From Pseudomonadota bacterium (GTDB lineage: Bacteria > Pseudomonadota > Gammaproteobacteria > Burkholderiales > Burkholderiaceae_F), in NCBI GenBank assembly GCA_029778535.1, contig JAKOQB010000124.1, positions 62,001-126,000 on the forward strand: a stretch of 64,000 nucleotides of DNA, given 5' to 3'. This document shows positions 18,295 through 28,203 of this stretch, one piece after another (positions within the stretch are counted from its first letter, which is position 1; the number at the start of each line of letters is the position of its first letter). The position numbers and the translations under genes were made by a program. The notes under the pieces were generated by a model. It saw nothing but the letters and a program-made list of their open reading frames with translations, had not been told where the DNA came from and did no database searches.

Positions 18295-19241
18295 TTGCGC
18301 TTCGCCCGCGGATGCGCCGCGTCGTATGCCGTTGCGAGATGCTGCCAGTCGAGCCGCGTGTAGATCTGCGTGGTCGAGATGTTCGCGTGGCCGAGCAGCT
18401 CCTGCACCGCGCGCAGGTCGCCGCTGGACTGCAGCACGTGCGACGCCATCGAATGCCGCAGCACGTGCGGGTGCACGCGCACGCCGAGCCCGAGCCGCCG
18501 CGCCAGCAGATCGAGACGCTGCTGCACGCTGCGCGGCGCGATGCGGCCGCCGCGCTCTGAGACGAACAGCGCGCGCTCGTCGACATCGCGGATCCGCGCA
18601 CGCGCCGGCAGCCACGCGCGCAGCGCTTCCAGCGCGGCCGATCCGATCGGCACCGCGCGCGTCTTGCGTCCCTTCCCGAGCACGGTGACCTGGCGCGACT
18701 CCAGGTCGATCCAGCTCGCCGACGCCGCTTGCTTGCCGCTCGCGCCGAAGTGCCGCCAGTCGAGGCTCACCAGCTCGGACAGCCGCAGTCCGCTCGAATA
18801 CAGCAGCTCGACCAGCGCGCGGTCGCGCAGTTGCAGCGCCGAGCCGTCGGTCGCGTGCGCGGCCAGTTGCACCGCCTGGTCGGGCGCGAGCGCCTTGGGC
18901 AGGCGTTTGGCGCGCTTCGGCGCGCGGATGCCGACGACCGGATTGGCCGCCACGCGCCGCTGCTGTCCGAGCCAGCGATAGAAGCTGCGCCATGCCGACA
19001 GCCGCCGCGCCAGCGACGCGGCCGACAGGCCCCCGGCGTGCATCCGTGCGATGAAGCGGCGCACGTCGGCCGACGTGACCTGCTCGATCGCGACCGACGG
19101 CGCAGCCGCGACGAGCGCCTGCAGATCGCGCCGGTACGCCGCCAGCGTGTGCGGCGACATCCGCCGCTGCACGCGCAGGGTGTCGAGGAATTCTTCCGCC
19201 GCGGGCGGCAACGTTCTTTCGTCGTCGCGATCAGCCGTCAT
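18291..19241 (-). CDS. xerC: Tyrosine recombinase XerC
   Basis: 316 residues. The N-terminal core-binding domain (SPHTLAAYRRDLQALV) precedes the catalytic domain with the full active site: Arg153 in SSGLRLSEL, Lys190 in the hairpin, His259 and Arg262 in HPHVLRHSMASH, His285 in ELLGHANI and Tyr294 in TTQIYTRL. With XerD it resolves chromosome dimers at dif. The ATG overlaps the end of the DUF484 gene by 4 bp. The dapF-DUF484-xerC order is the classical proteobacterial one, so this is housekeeping XerC rather than an integrase. Confidence 0.95.
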   Translation of the reverse strand: MTADRDDERTLPPAAEEFLDTLRVQRRMSPHTLAAYRRDLQALVAAAPSVAIEQVTSADVRRFIARMHAGGLSAASLARRLSAWRSFYRWLGQQRRVAANPVVGIRAPKRAKRLPKALAPDQAVQLAAHATDGSALQLRDRALVELLYSSGLRLSELVSLDWRHFGASGKQAASASWIDLESRQVTVLGKGRKTRAVPIGSAALEALRAWLPARARIRDVDERALFVSERGGRIAPRSVQQRLDLLARRLGLGVRVHPHVLRHSMASHVLQSSGDLRAVQELLGHANISTTQIYTRLDWQHLATAYDAAHPRAKRK

Positions 19242-19897
19242 GCCCGCAGGCGCGACATCGCCGCGCTCGCGAGTTCGGCGATGCGCGCGAGGAATGACGT
19301 TCCCATCGTGATCTGGAACCGCTCGCGGTCAGGCGAGCCGAGTACCAGCATGCCGAACGCCTCGGAATGGCTGCCGGTCCGCAGCGGCATCATCGCCAGG
19401 CTCGCGATCTGCTTCTCGTCGGACGTCATCCAGTGCGCGACCTCGAAGCCGACGTTGGAGCCGCAGAATGGCGACTGCATGCTCGCCGCCAGCCGCAGCA
19501 CGTCGTCGCTGACCGGCTGCGTCGCCTCGATTCCGGCATAGGCCGGCGCCGCGCCCCACACGCGCACGGCGGCGTACGGCACGGCGAACAGGCGCTTCAG
19601 ATCCGCGATCAGCGTGTCGGGCAGCAGCGCGGCGCTCGGCTGCTGCAGCAGCGCACGGCTCCACTGCACCAGCTTGTCGGCGATCGCGTCGTTCTCCTCG
19701 CCGTGGCGGATCATCTCGGCGATCTTCGCCTCCAGCGCGCGGATGCGCTCGCGCAGCAGCAGCGACTGGCGCTCGATCAGCGAAATCGCCTGCCCGCTCT
19801 GCGGATGCGGCACGGTCAGCAGGCCGAGCAGCTCCGGATGCTGCTCGAAGAAGTCGGCGTGCTGGCTCAGATACTGCGCGACGTCGTCGGACTTCAT
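19238..19897 (-). CDS. DUF484 family protein (GAF-like)
   Basis: 219 residues. The N-terminus (VAQYLSQHADFFEQHPELL) is the standard DUF484 start, then a coiled-coil helix rich in Leu/Arg/Glu, then a GAF-like sensor region (FAVPYAAVRVWG, later PFCGSNVGFEVA). DUF484 proteins sit between dapF and xerC in many proteobacteria; their biochemical role is unknown. It is coupled to xerC by a 4-bp overlap and follows dapF by 7 bp, so the three are expected to be co-expressed. Confidence 0.92.
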   Translation of the reverse strand: MKSDDVAQYLSQHADFFEQHPELLGLLTVPHPQSGQAISLIERQSLLLRERIRALEAKIAEMIRHGEENDAIADKLVQWSRALLQQPSAALLPDTLIADLKRLFAVPYAAVRVWGAAPAYAGIEATQPVSDDVLRLAASMQSPFCGSNVGFEVAHWMTSDEKQIASLAMMPLRTGSHSEAFGMLVLGSPDRERFQITMGTSFLARIAELASAAMSRLRA

Positions 19898-19904
19898 TGC
19901 GCTC

Positions 19905-20756
19905 CTATAGCTCGATTTCGCCTTCGAAGACTTTCTCCGCCGGTCCCGTCATCAGCACCGGCTGCGCGTCACCCTGCCATGCGATCCGCAGGCGGCCGCC
20001 GCGTGCGTGCACCGCCACCGGCGAGTCGAGCACGCCGCGGCGAATGCCGCTCACGACCGCCGCGCACGCGCCGGTGCCGCACGCGAGCGTCTCGCCGGCG
20101 CCGCGCTCCCACACGCGCAGCCGGATCGCGTGGCGGTCGACGATTTGCACGTATCCCGCGTTGGCCCGCTGCGGGAAGCGTGGATGGGTCTCGATCAGCG
20201 GCCCCTCGGTCGCCACCGGCGCCGCCTCCACGTCGGCGACGATCTGCACCGCGTGCGGATTTCCCATCGACACCACGCTGATCCAGCGCTCGAGGCCCGC
20301 CACGCGCAGCGGCCACAGCCGCTCGCCGTGATCGGCGCGCGCCACCAGCCCGTTCGCGTCGAACGGAATCTCGCCCGGTTCGAAGCGCGGCGCGCCCATG
20401 TCGACCGTCACGTCGCCGTCGTCCTCGAGCCGCGGCTCGATGATTCCGCCCGCCGTTTCGACGCGGATCGTCGTGCGATCGGTCAGGCCGCGCGCGCGCA
20501 CGAACTTGACGAAGCAGCGCGCGCCGTTGCCGCACTGCTCGACCTCGCCGCCGTCGGCGTTGAAGATCCGGTAGCGGAAGTCCACGCCGCCGCGCTGCGC
20601 ACGCTCGACCAGCAGGATCTGGTCGGCGCCGACGCCGAAACGGCGATCCGCCAGCCGCTGCAACTGCTCGCGCGTCAGCGCGAACGGCTGCGCGATGCCG
20701 TCGAGCATCACGAAGTCGTTGCCCGCGCCCTGCATTTTGGTGAAGCGCAATTTCAC
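19905..20756 (-). CDS. dapF: Diaminopimelate epimerase
   Basis: 283 residues. It converts LL-diaminopimelate to the meso form for lysine and peptidoglycan synthesis. The two catalytic cysteines are Cys75 in EQCGNGARC and the one in LACGTGACA, facing each other in the two pseudo-symmetric halves. [13 protein letters not shown] is the typical start. The ATG at 20756 is the family start. It lies between the two lipid A acyltransferases and DUF484, all on the minus strand. Confidence 0.97.
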   Translation of the reverse strand: MKLRFTKMQGAGNDFVMLDGIAQPFALTREQLQRLADRRFGVGADQILLVERAQRGGVDFRYRIFNADGGEVEQCGNGARCFVKFVRARGLTDRTTIRVETAGGIIEPRLEDDGDVTVDMGAPRFEPGEIPFDANGLVARADHGERLWPLRVAGLERWISVVSMGNPHAVQIVADVEAAPVATEGPLIETHPRFPQRANAGYVQIVDRHAIRLRVWERGAGETLACGTGACAAVVSGIRRGVLDSPVAVHARGGRLRIAWQGDAQPVLMTGPAEKVFEGEIEL

Positions 20757-20763
20757 GCGGCGA

Positions 20764-21663
20764 TTATCGCTTACACGCTTTCCAGTAGACCGGCGGCGCG
20801 CCGGGCGGCCGCGTCTTGAAGCGCCGGTGCGTCCACAGGTACTGCGCGGGCAGGCGCAGCACCCAGCGCTCGATCTCGCGGTTCATGCGCGCGGTGTCGG
20901 CATTGACCGAGCCGGTCGGAAAATCGGCCCATGGCTCGCCGAGGTGCACGATGTAGCCGTCGTCGGTGAGCTCGGTCACCGCCGTGATCACGCGCGCGCT
21001 CGCCAGCTTCGCCAGCCGCGGCAGCATCGGCAGCGTCGCCGCGGCCACACCGAAGAAGGGCACGAAGATCGAGTTGTGCGCGCCGTGGTCCATGTCGGGC
21101 AGGTAGTACATCGGCAACCCGGACTTGAGCGCGCGCAGCGCGCGCCGCATCGCGCCCTCGTCGCTGCGCGCGATCAGCAACTGGTCGTTGAAGCGCGCGC
21201 GACCGGCCTTCAACGCAGCGTCCCACACGCGGTTGCTCTGGCGCGCGTAGATCGACACCGCGCGCGTTTCGGTCGCCAGCCGGATCGCGCCGGCATCGAG
21301 GCCGACGAAGTGCGGCGCCATGATGATCAGCGGGCCTTCGCGCACGAGCGCGAGCGTGCGCTCGAGCCCCTCGCAGCGGACCAGCCGCTGCACGTCGTCG
21401 CGCGAGCCGCGCCACAGCACCGAATGATCGAGCGCGCTGCGCGCGGCCAGGCGAAAGCACGCGCGCGCAATCCTGGTCCGCTCCGCCTCCGACTTCTCCG
21501 GAAAGCACGCGCGCAGATTGGCGAGCGCGATCCGCCTGCGCGGCCGCACGAGATGCCACAGCAGATCGCCGAGCCGCGCGCCCAGCCGCGCGCGGGTGGC
21601 AAAGTGCCAATGCGCGGTGGCGTTGATCAGCGCGATCCACACGTGCGCGAACCACGCGCTCAA
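20764..21663 (-). CDS. Lipid A biosynthesis acyltransferase, LpxL/LpxM-like (second copy)
   Basis: 299 residues from a TTG start that overlaps the stop of the preceding acyltransferase (TTGA). An N-terminal membrane segment is followed by the HtrB/LpxL acyltransferase domain with the catalytic HX4D motif in [16 protein letters not shown]-like and YYLPDMDHG segments are also seen. These inner membrane enzymes add secondary acyl chains to lipid A. The pair with the next gene suggests one lauroyl- and one myristoyl-type enzyme, but chain specificity cannot be read. Confidence 0.9.
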   Translation of the reverse strand: MSAWFAHVWIALINATAHWHFATRARLGARLGDLLWHLVRPRRRIALANLRACFPEKSEAERTRIARACFRLAARSALDHSVLWRGSRDDVQRLVRCEGLERTLALVREGPLIIMAPHFVGLDAGAIRLATETRAVSIYARQSNRVWDAALKAGRARFNDQLLIARSDEGAMRRALRALKSGLPMYYLPDMDHGAHNSIFVPFFGVAAATLPMLPRLAKLASARVITAVTELTDDGYIVHLGEPWADFPTGSVNADTARMNREIERWVLRLPAQYLWTHRRFKTRPPGAPPVYWKACKR

Positions 21664-22523
21664 GAGGTGTCCTCCGCTTCGACCGGCGGCGCGCCGCGCG
21701 GCGCTTTGTAGCGCGCGTAGCCCCACAGGTATTGCTCGGGCCGCGTGCGGATCAGCCGCTCGAGCGCTCGGTTGAGCCGCGCCGCGTCGTGCTCCGGCAC
21801 GCCGGTCAGCGCCTCCTGCAGCGGCGCATAGTGCGCCAGGTAGCGGCTGGTCGGCAGCCGCTCGCAGAACACCAGTACCACGCGCGCGCCCGCGGAGTAC
21901 GCGAGCCGCGCCGGCAGCGTCATCGTGTACGCGGGCCGGCCGAAGAACGGCGCCCATACGCCCTCGCCCTGCGACGGCACCTGGTCGGGCAGGATGCCGG
22001 CGGTGTGGCGCGCTCTGAGCGCGCGCGCCAGCATCCGCACGCCGCGCATGTCGGCCGGCGCCAAGAGCAGGTTGGCGCGGCCGCGCGCCTCGATCACGCC
22101 GCGCAGCGCGGCCTTGCGCGGCACGCGATACAGGATCGTCATCGGCCGCGTGCGCGCCAGCGGACGCGTCGCGTAGTACTGCGCGAACGCCTCGAAGCCG
22201 CCGAAGTGCGGCGTCAGCAGAAGCAACGGGCGCGGATCGGCGAGCAGCGCATCGAGTTCGCCCGCGTTCGCATCCTGCACGCGCGCGGCGACGTCGGCCG
22301 CCGGCCGCAGCCAGAACCAGCCGGCCTCGAGCGCCTGACGGCCGGCTGCCGCGATCGCGGCGCGCAGCACCGCTGGCGCGTCGAGCCGCGCCAGTGCGAG
22401 GTTCGCGCGCATCCGCCGGCGATAGGTCGGCGACAGCAGGTAGACGAGCCAGCCTCCTGAGGCGCCGAGCGCGTGCACCGCGCGCAGCGGCAGCGATGCG
22501 AGGAGCCTGAGCAGCAGCAGCAC
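21660..22523 (-). CDS. Lipid A biosynthesis acyltransferase, LpxL/LpxM-like (first copy)
   Basis: 287 residues from a GTG start. An N-terminal hydrophobic segment (LLLLRLLASLPLRAVHALG) leads to the acyltransferase domain. The catalytic motif reads TPHFGGFEAF, that is HX4E rather than HX4D; a Glu here is a known variant in the family. The GILPDQVPSQGEGVW and FFGRPAYTMTLPA segments match the LpxL type. It lies first in the acyltransferase-acyltransferase-dapF run, diverging from metK with a 227-bp gap that also contains the metK leader. Confidence 0.9.
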   Translation of the reverse strand: MLLLLRLLASLPLRAVHALGASGGWLVYLLSPTYRRRMRANLALARLDAPAVLRAAIAAAGRQALEAGWFWLRPAADVAARVQDANAGELDALLADPRPLLLLTPHFGGFEAFAQYYATRPLARTRPMTILYRVPRKAALRGVIEARGRANLLLAPADMRGVRMLARALRARHTAGILPDQVPSQGEGVWAPFFGRPAYTMTLPARLAYSAGARVVLVFCERLPTSRYLAHYAPLQEALTGVPEHDAARLNRALERLIRTRPEQYLWGYARYKAPRGAPPVEAEDTS

Positions 22524-22606
22524 GCGGATCGATCCGAGCCGAGGTAGACGACAGACGGCGCATTGTCGCAGCCACGCCGCCGGGCGAAATGCGCGCGGTC
22601 ATCCCC

Positions 22607-22612
22607 TATAAT
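22607..22612 (+). promoter_or_regulatory. Candidate -10 element of metK
   Basis: A perfect TATAAT, 139 bp before the metK ATG. No convincing -35 lies at the usual distance. If transcription starts just downstream, metK has a roughly 130-nt 5' leader. Confidence 0.5.
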
Positions 22613-22635
22613 CCGGCCACGCCGAGTTAACGAAC

Positions 22636-22737
22636 AACTTGCAGGGCGCGCCGCGGCAGTTGGGTACATCCAGCGGCAAATACTGCTAAAGCGTCGCCGC
22701 GCTTTCCGCGGCTTTCGGACGCAAGTTCGAGTACCCA
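22636..22737 (+). promoter_or_regulatory. Structured metK 5' leader, candidate cis-regulatory RNA
   Basis: Perfect complementary segments are visible by eye. AACTTGC (22636-22642) pairs with GCAAGTT (22721-22727). TGGGTAC (22661-22667) pairs with GTACCCA (22731-22737). GCGTC (22691-22695) pairs with GACGC (22718-22722), and inside that GCCGCG pairs with CGCGGC. The first two helices interlock in pseudoknot order, and the first and third share two bases, so alternative folds are possible. It ends 14 nt before the metK start. I cannot match it to a named riboswitch class. Confidence 0.45.
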
Positions 22738-22750
22738 CGTGGAGAGCGGC

Positions 22751-23944
<1,194 letters not shown>

Positions 23945-24094
23945 CGCGACCCCGCCGATTCGGCCGATCGACGTAGGTAGCGACACGGAGCGTGCGCAAG
24001 CCGCGCGCTCGCGAAACGCGCAGTCTCAAGTTCCGGCCCGCGCGGCCGAACGTAGGGGCGCGTGCCCGCTGCGGCCCGCGGTCCACGTCCACCC

Positions 24095-25318
24095 ATGCTC
24101 AAGCGCGTCGCGGTCGAGAAGCTTCGAGTCGGCATGTTCCTGCACGAGTTGTGCGGGTCGTGGATCGACCATCCGTTCTGGCGCAGCCGCTTCGAACTGA
24201 CCAGCGCCGAAGAGCTGCAGCAGATCGCCGACAGCGGCATCCGGGACGTGCTGATCGATACGTCGCGCGGGCTCGATGTCGCGCCGAATACCGCCGACGC
24301 GCCGGCCGACGAGAGGACGCCGGCGGCCGCGACCGGGCCGGCGCCGCCGGCCGCGACCGCGACGGTCGAATTCCGCGCCGAGATCGAGCGCGCCGCGCGC
24401 ATCTGCCGCGAGGGCAAGGACGCTGTGGTGTCGATGTTCCAGGAGGCGCGCATGGGCAAGGCGATCGACGCCGAGCGGGCCGCGCCGCTGGTACAGCAGA
24501 TCTCCGATTCGGTCACGCGCAATCCCGGTGCGCTGATCAGCCTGGCGCGGCTGAAGACCGCCGACGAGTACACGTACATGCACTCGGTCGCCGTGTGCGC
24601 GCTGATGATCGCGCTGGCGCGCCAGCTCGGCCTCGACGAGGCGGCGACGCGCCAGGCCGGGCTTGCCGGATTGCTGCACGACCTCGGCAAGGCGCGCGTG
24701 CCGATGGACGTGCTGAACAAGCCCGGCAAGCTGACCGACGCCGAGTTCACGCAGGTCAAGCGCCATCCCGAGCTGGGGCACGAGATGCTGGTCGAAGGCG
24801 GCAGCGCCGGCGCGGCCGCGCTCGACGTTTGCCTGCACCATCACGAGAAGGTCGACGGCAGCGGCTATCCGCACGGACTGAAGGCCGGCCAGATCAGCCT
24901 GCACGCGAAAATGGGCGCGGTGTGCGACGTGTACGACGCGATCACGTCGAACCGGCCGTACAAGGCGGGCTGGAATCCGGCCGAGTCGGTGCGCCGCATG
25001 GCCGCGTGGACGAAGACGCACTTCGACGACACCGTGTTCCAGGCGTTCGTCAAGAGCATCGGCATCTATCCGGTCGGCTCGTTGGTGCGCACGGCGTCGG
25101 GCCGGCTCGCGATCGTGGTCGAGCAGAACGAGCGCGCGCTGCTGACGCCGAAGATCAAGGCCTTCTACTCGATCCGGTCGCAGGTGCACGTGGCGCCGGA
25201 ACTGATCGATCTGGCGCGCCCCGGCACGCGCGAACAGATCGTCGGCCGCGAAGACCCGGCGCGCTGGGGCTTCGCGCACCTGGACGAGCTTTGGGCCGGC
25301 GACGCGGCGCGCCGGTGA
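24095..25318 (+). CDS. HD-GYP domain cyclic-di-GMP phosphodiesterase, DUF3391-containing
   Basis: 407 residues. The N-terminus (VAVEKLRVGMFLHELCGSW) is the DUF3391 domain that commonly precedes HD-GYP in proteobacteria. An Ala/Thr-rich linker follows, then the HD-GYP domain with HDLGKARVP, HHEKVDGSGYP and DVYDAITSNRPYK, so the HD, HHE and GYP motifs are all present and the enzyme should hydrolyse c-di-GMP. No receiver or membrane segment is seen. ATG 24095 is chosen over the upstream ATG because the family start begins here. It follows metK by 150 bp, with its own promoter likely. Confidence 0.9.
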   Translation: MLKRVAVEKLRVGMFLHELCGSWIDHPFWRSRFELTSAEELQQIADSGIRDVLIDTSRGLDVAPNTADAPADERTPAAATGPAPPAATATVEFRAEIERAARICREGKDAVVSMFQEARMGKAIDAERAAPLVQQISDSVTRNPGALISLARLKTADEYTYMHSVAVCALMIALARQLGLDEAATRQAGLAGLLHDLGKARVPMDVLNKPGKLTDAEFTQVKRHPELGHEMLVEGGSAGAAALDVCLHHHEKVDGSGYPHGLKAGQISLHAKMGAVCDVYDAITSNRPYKAGWNPAESVRRMAAWTKTHFDDTVFQAFVKSIGIYPVGSLVRTASGRLAIVVEQNERALLTPKIKAFYSIRSQVHVAPELIDLARPGTREQIVGREDPARWGFAHLDELWAGDAARR

Positions 25319-25372
25319 CCGCTACGCGTGCAGCAGGCGGCCGCCGCCGAACGACCGGTTCCCCCACGCGTC

Positions 25373-25681
25373 TCACGCAGCGACCCGCGCCGTGCCGGCG
25401 ATCAGATCGACCACGCGCGCCCACAGCGGCGCGCGCACCCGGCGCGGCGCCGCGCGCACCGCGACCTCGACCGGACCGACCAGCGCCGAGATCACCACAT
25501 CGCGGTCGGTGTCGACGACGAAGGCCTCGCCTGGATTGAGCACCACGTCGCGCCGCTCGCCGTCGATCGTCAGCCACGCGGCGCCCCGCCGGCCCAACAC
25601 GCGCAGCCCGCGCGCGCCGCGCAGCAGCGCCACGCCGCGCCGGTTCAACATCAGGTTGCCGCATTCGAGATCGATGCTCAT
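25373..25681 (-). CDS. DUF2917 protein (first copy)
   Basis: 102 residues. It starts MSIDLECGNLMLNRRGVALL and has the cupin-like DUF2917 pattern (RVLGRRGAAWLTIDGERRDVVLNPGEAFVVD) in which a Trp-containing strand is followed by a GE turn. The function of this family is unknown. It is divergent from a LysR regulator 138 bp away, and a second DUF2917-LysR pair with the same orientation occurs near 37.8 kb, which suggests that the LysR proteins regulate the DUF2917 genes. The longer track ORF is an upstream read-through. Confidence 0.75.
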   Translation of the reverse strand: MSIDLECGNLMLNRRGVALLRGARGLRVLGRRGAAWLTIDGERRDVVLNPGEAFVVDTDRDVVISALVGPVEVAVRAAPRRVRAPLWARVVDLIAGTARVAA

Positions 25682-25730
25682 GGGACTCCTTTCCGGGCCC
25701 CGCGCACATGACCGGCACGCATGCTGGCGG

Positions 25731-25760
25731 TTGACGCGCGATTCCAATGGAGCGCATATT
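25731..25760 (+). promoter_or_regulatory. Candidate sigma-70 promoter for the LysR gene
   Basis: TTGACG (25731-25736) and CATATT (25755-25760) are separated by 18 bp, 60 bp upstream of the LysR ATG. It lies in the intergenic region shared with the divergent DUF2917 gene, so both directions may be controlled here. Confidence 0.4.
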
Positions 25761-25819
25761 CCGCTCGGCAGTCGCCGCATTCAAACGATCTTTGCGCAGG
25801 TCTCGCATTCCCGATCCGC

Positions 25820-26734
25820 ATGCGAAAGGAAGCCGATCGTCTGCCGCCGCTGGAACTGCTGACCGCGTTCGAGGCCGCCGCGCGCCAACTGTCGTTCACC
25901 AAGGCGGCGGCGGAGCGCTTCCTGACGCAATCGGCGATCAGCCGGCAGATCAAGGCGCTCGAGGACGATCTGGGCGTTGCGCTGTTCCGCCGCCGCCATC
26001 GTGCGCTCGAGCTGACCGATGACGGCCGGCAACTGCACGAGGCCGCGCGCGTGCTGCTGGCCGAGCTGCGCCGAACGGTGACGCGCATCCGCGCCCCGCA
26101 GGCGCGCACGGTGATCGCGCTCACCACCACGCCGGGGCTGGCGTCGCTGTGGCTGATCCCGCGCCTGTCCACGTTCCTGCGCGCGCATCCGCAGATCGAC
26201 GTGCGCATCGACACCAGCCTCGATCGCCGCAATTTGAACGCCGACGGCTTCGATCTGGCGCTGCGCTATGCGCGCATCGGCGCCACGGCCGGCACGCAGC
26301 TCTTCCGCGAGGCGACGCTGCCGGTGTGCAGCCCGCAGCTCGCGAAGTCGCGCGAGCGGCCGCTGAAGACGCCGGGGGACTTGCTGCGCCACACGCTGCT
26401 GCAGGTGACGGTGCCGCCCGGCGCGAGCGTGCCGCTCGAGTGGCAGCCGTGGCTGCAGGCGGTCGGCCTGGGCGAACTGGCGCCGGCGGCGACGCTGTCG
26501 TTCAGCAACTACGACAGCGCGATCGCCGCCGCGCTGGCCGGGCAGGGCGTGGCGCTCGGCCGCCGCCCGCTGATCGACGATTTGCTGCGCGCGCGCAAGC
26601 TGGTCGCGCCGTTCAAGGCCGATCCGGTCGCCTCCGAGCGCGCGTACTTTCTCGTCGTCGCGCCGGCCGCGCGCGGCCGCCCTGCGGTGCGCGCGTTGGA
26701 GGAGTGGCTGCTGGCACAGGCGCAGCCGAGCTGA
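25820..26734 (+). CDS. LysR-family transcriptional regulator, GcvA-like (first copy)
   Basis: 304 residues. The N-terminal helix-turn-helix reads LTAFEAAARQLSFTKAAAERFLTQSAISRQIKALE, then an effector domain (about 95-300) with the LysR substrate fold beginning TVIALTTTPGLASLWLIPRL. The sequence is close in style to GcvA/AmpR-type regulators. The ATG is 60 bp after a candidate promoter. It is divergent from DUF2917 and convergent with the MoaD-like gene (3-bp gap). The ligand is unknown. Confidence 0.9.
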   Translation: MRKEADRLPPLELLTAFEAAARQLSFTKAAAERFLTQSAISRQIKALEDDLGVALFRRRHRALELTDDGRQLHEAARVLLAELRRTVTRIRAPQARTVIALTTTPGLASLWLIPRLSTFLRAHPQIDVRIDTSLDRRNLNADGFDLALRYARIGATAGTQLFREATLPVCSPQLAKSRERPLKTPGDLLRHTLLQVTVPPGASVPLEWQPWLQAVGLGELAPAATLSFSNYDSAIAAALAGQGVALGRRPLIDDLLRARKLVAPFKADPVASERAYFLVVAPAARGRPAVRALEEWLLAQAQPS

Positions 26735-26737
26735 CCT

Positions 26738-26995
26738 TCAGCCGCCCGACAGTGCCTGCACGATGCACAGTTCGTCGTGCGTTGCGAGCGCACGCGTCAA
26801 ATCGAACACAGGTTCGCCGTTGACGAAGAAGCGCACGTGCCGGCGCAGGCGATCCTGCTCGTCGACCATGCGGAAGCGGATGCCGGGAAACTGCCGTTCC
26901 AGATCCGCGAGCACGGCGCCGAGCGTTGCGCCCTCCGCCCGCACCCAGGACTGCTGCGTGTACGAACGCAGCGGCGACGGGATCAGCACGTTCAT
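26738..26995 (-). CDS. MoaD/ThiS-family ubiquitin-like sulfur carrier protein
   Basis: 85 residues. It has the beta-grasp pattern with the typical turn FPGIRFRMVDEQDRLRRH and RFFVNGEPVFDL, and it ends ...ALSGG, the C-terminal Gly-Gly that E1-like enzymes adenylate and thiocarboxylate. The ATG overlaps the stop of the beta-propeller gene in an ATGA junction, so the two are translationally coupled. No moaE, thiG or E1 gene is adjacent. A MoeB-like E1 lies at 5.1 kb. The partner pathway is therefore unknown. Confidence 0.85.
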   Translation of the reverse strand: MNVLIPSPLRSYTQQSWVRAEGATLGAVLADLERQFPGIRFRMVDEQDRLRRHVRFFVNGEPVFDLTRALATHDELCIVQALSGG

Positions 26996-28194
26996 CCGTG
27001 AATTTCGGCCGCTTCGACCGCGTAGATCTCGGGCAGGTTGCGCGCGATGCAGTGCCACTTCGCACCTTCGTCGCGGCTCGCCCACAGCTCGCCGCCGGTG
27101 GTGGCGAAGTACAGGCCGACCGGATCGCGCGCATCGATCGTCATCGCCTGCCGCTTGACGGTCCACCACGCCTGCGACTCGGGCAGGCCCGCATCGAGCC
27201 GCCGCCACGTCTTGCCGGCATTGCGCGTGACGTACACCGCGGGCTTGCCGTCGGGGCTCGTGCGCGGCCACACGGTCTGGCCGTCCATCGGCAGCACCCA
27301 CGCCGTGTCTGCATCGCGCGGATGAACGACGATGGGAAAGCCGATGTCGCCGACCTTCTTCGGCATGCTGCGGCCGATGCGTACCCATTGATCGTCGGGG
27401 CGGTCGAGCCGGTAGATGCCGCAGTGGTTCTGCTGGTACAGCCGATCGGGATTGCTCGGGCACATGCGCACGCAGTGCGGGTCGTGGAAGGTGACGACCT
27501 TGGCATCGAAGCCCTCGACGACCTCCATCCCTTTCACCAGCGGCGCGAAGGTGCGGCCGCCGTCGGTCGATTCGTGCACGCCGCCGCCCGACATGCCGAA
27601 GTACAGATGCTTCGGGTCGCGCGGATCGACGATGATCGAGTGCAGCTTCGGCCCGTCGGGCGTGCCGTCCTGCACGGTGCCCATCCATTCCCGATACTTC
27701 GGATCATCGTTGATCATCGAATACGGCGACCACGTGACGCCGCCGTCTTCGGAGCGGAACAGCCCCTGCGGCGACGTGCCCGCGTACCAGACATTGGGTT
27801 CGTTCGCGTGCGCGGCTGTGAGCCAGAACGTGTGATCGACCGCTCGGCCCGTGCCATCCGCGGCCTTCGCGAACGCGGGAGGTTTTGCGGCCTCCTTCCA
27901 GGTGCGGCCGAGGTCGGTCGAGCGGAAGATCGTCGGACCGAGATGCCCGGTCTTCGCCGCCGCCAGCAGCGTGCGTCCGTCGCGCGGATCGAGCACGACG
28001 TGATTGACGACGTGACCGAGGAAATGCGGCCCATCGGCGCGCCACGTGCGCCGTGACGCGTCGCCGTGGAACAGCCACGCGCCCTTGCGCGTGGCGAGCA
28101 GCAGCACGACCCGATCCTTCTTTATCCTGCGCGTCGTCGCCTTGCCGGTCGTCTTCTTCGTGGTCACGGGCATCTCCTGCCGTTGTTCGCTCAC
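26992..28194 (-). CDS. BNR/YCF48-type beta-propeller protein (sialidase-fold)
   Basis: 400 residues from a GTG start; MPVTTKKT at 28173 is an alternative. A basic N-terminus is followed by repeated BNR/Asp-box-like motifs (FRSTDLGRTWKEA, FRSEDGGVTWSPY, HESTDGGRTF, VTRNAGKTWRRL, ASRDEGAKW) spaced through the protein, which define a multi-bladed propeller. There is no signal peptide and the catalytic residues of true sialidases cannot be recognised, so it is not called an enzyme. It is translationally coupled to the MoaD-like gene downstream, a pairing worth noting. Confidence 0.8.
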   Translation of the reverse strand: MSEQRQEMPVTTKKTTGKATTRRIKKDRVVLLLATRKGAWLFHGDASRRTWRADGPHFLGHVVNHVVLDPRDGRTLLAAAKTGHLGPTIFRSTDLGRTWKEAAKPPAFAKAADGTGRAVDHTFWLTAAHANEPNVWYAGTSPQGLFRSEDGGVTWSPYSMINDDPKYREWMGTVQDGTPDGPKLHSIIVDPRDPKHLYFGMSGGGVHESTDGGRTFAPLVKGMEVVEGFDAKVVTFHDPHCVRMCPSNPDRLYQQNHCGIYRLDRPDDQWVRIGRSMPKKVGDIGFPIVVHPRDADTAWVLPMDGQTVWPRTSPDGKPAVYVTRNAGKTWRRLDAGLPESQAWWTVKRQAMTIDARDPVGLYFATTGGELWASRDEGAKWHCIARNLPEIYAVEAAEIHG

Positions 28195-28203
28195 TCCGAT
28201 CGC

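Noticed and set aside
18291-19241. Tyrosine recombinase considered as a mobile-element integrase
   Set aside because: It sits in the dapF-DUF484-xerC block with no att sites or phage genes, so it is chromosomal XerC.
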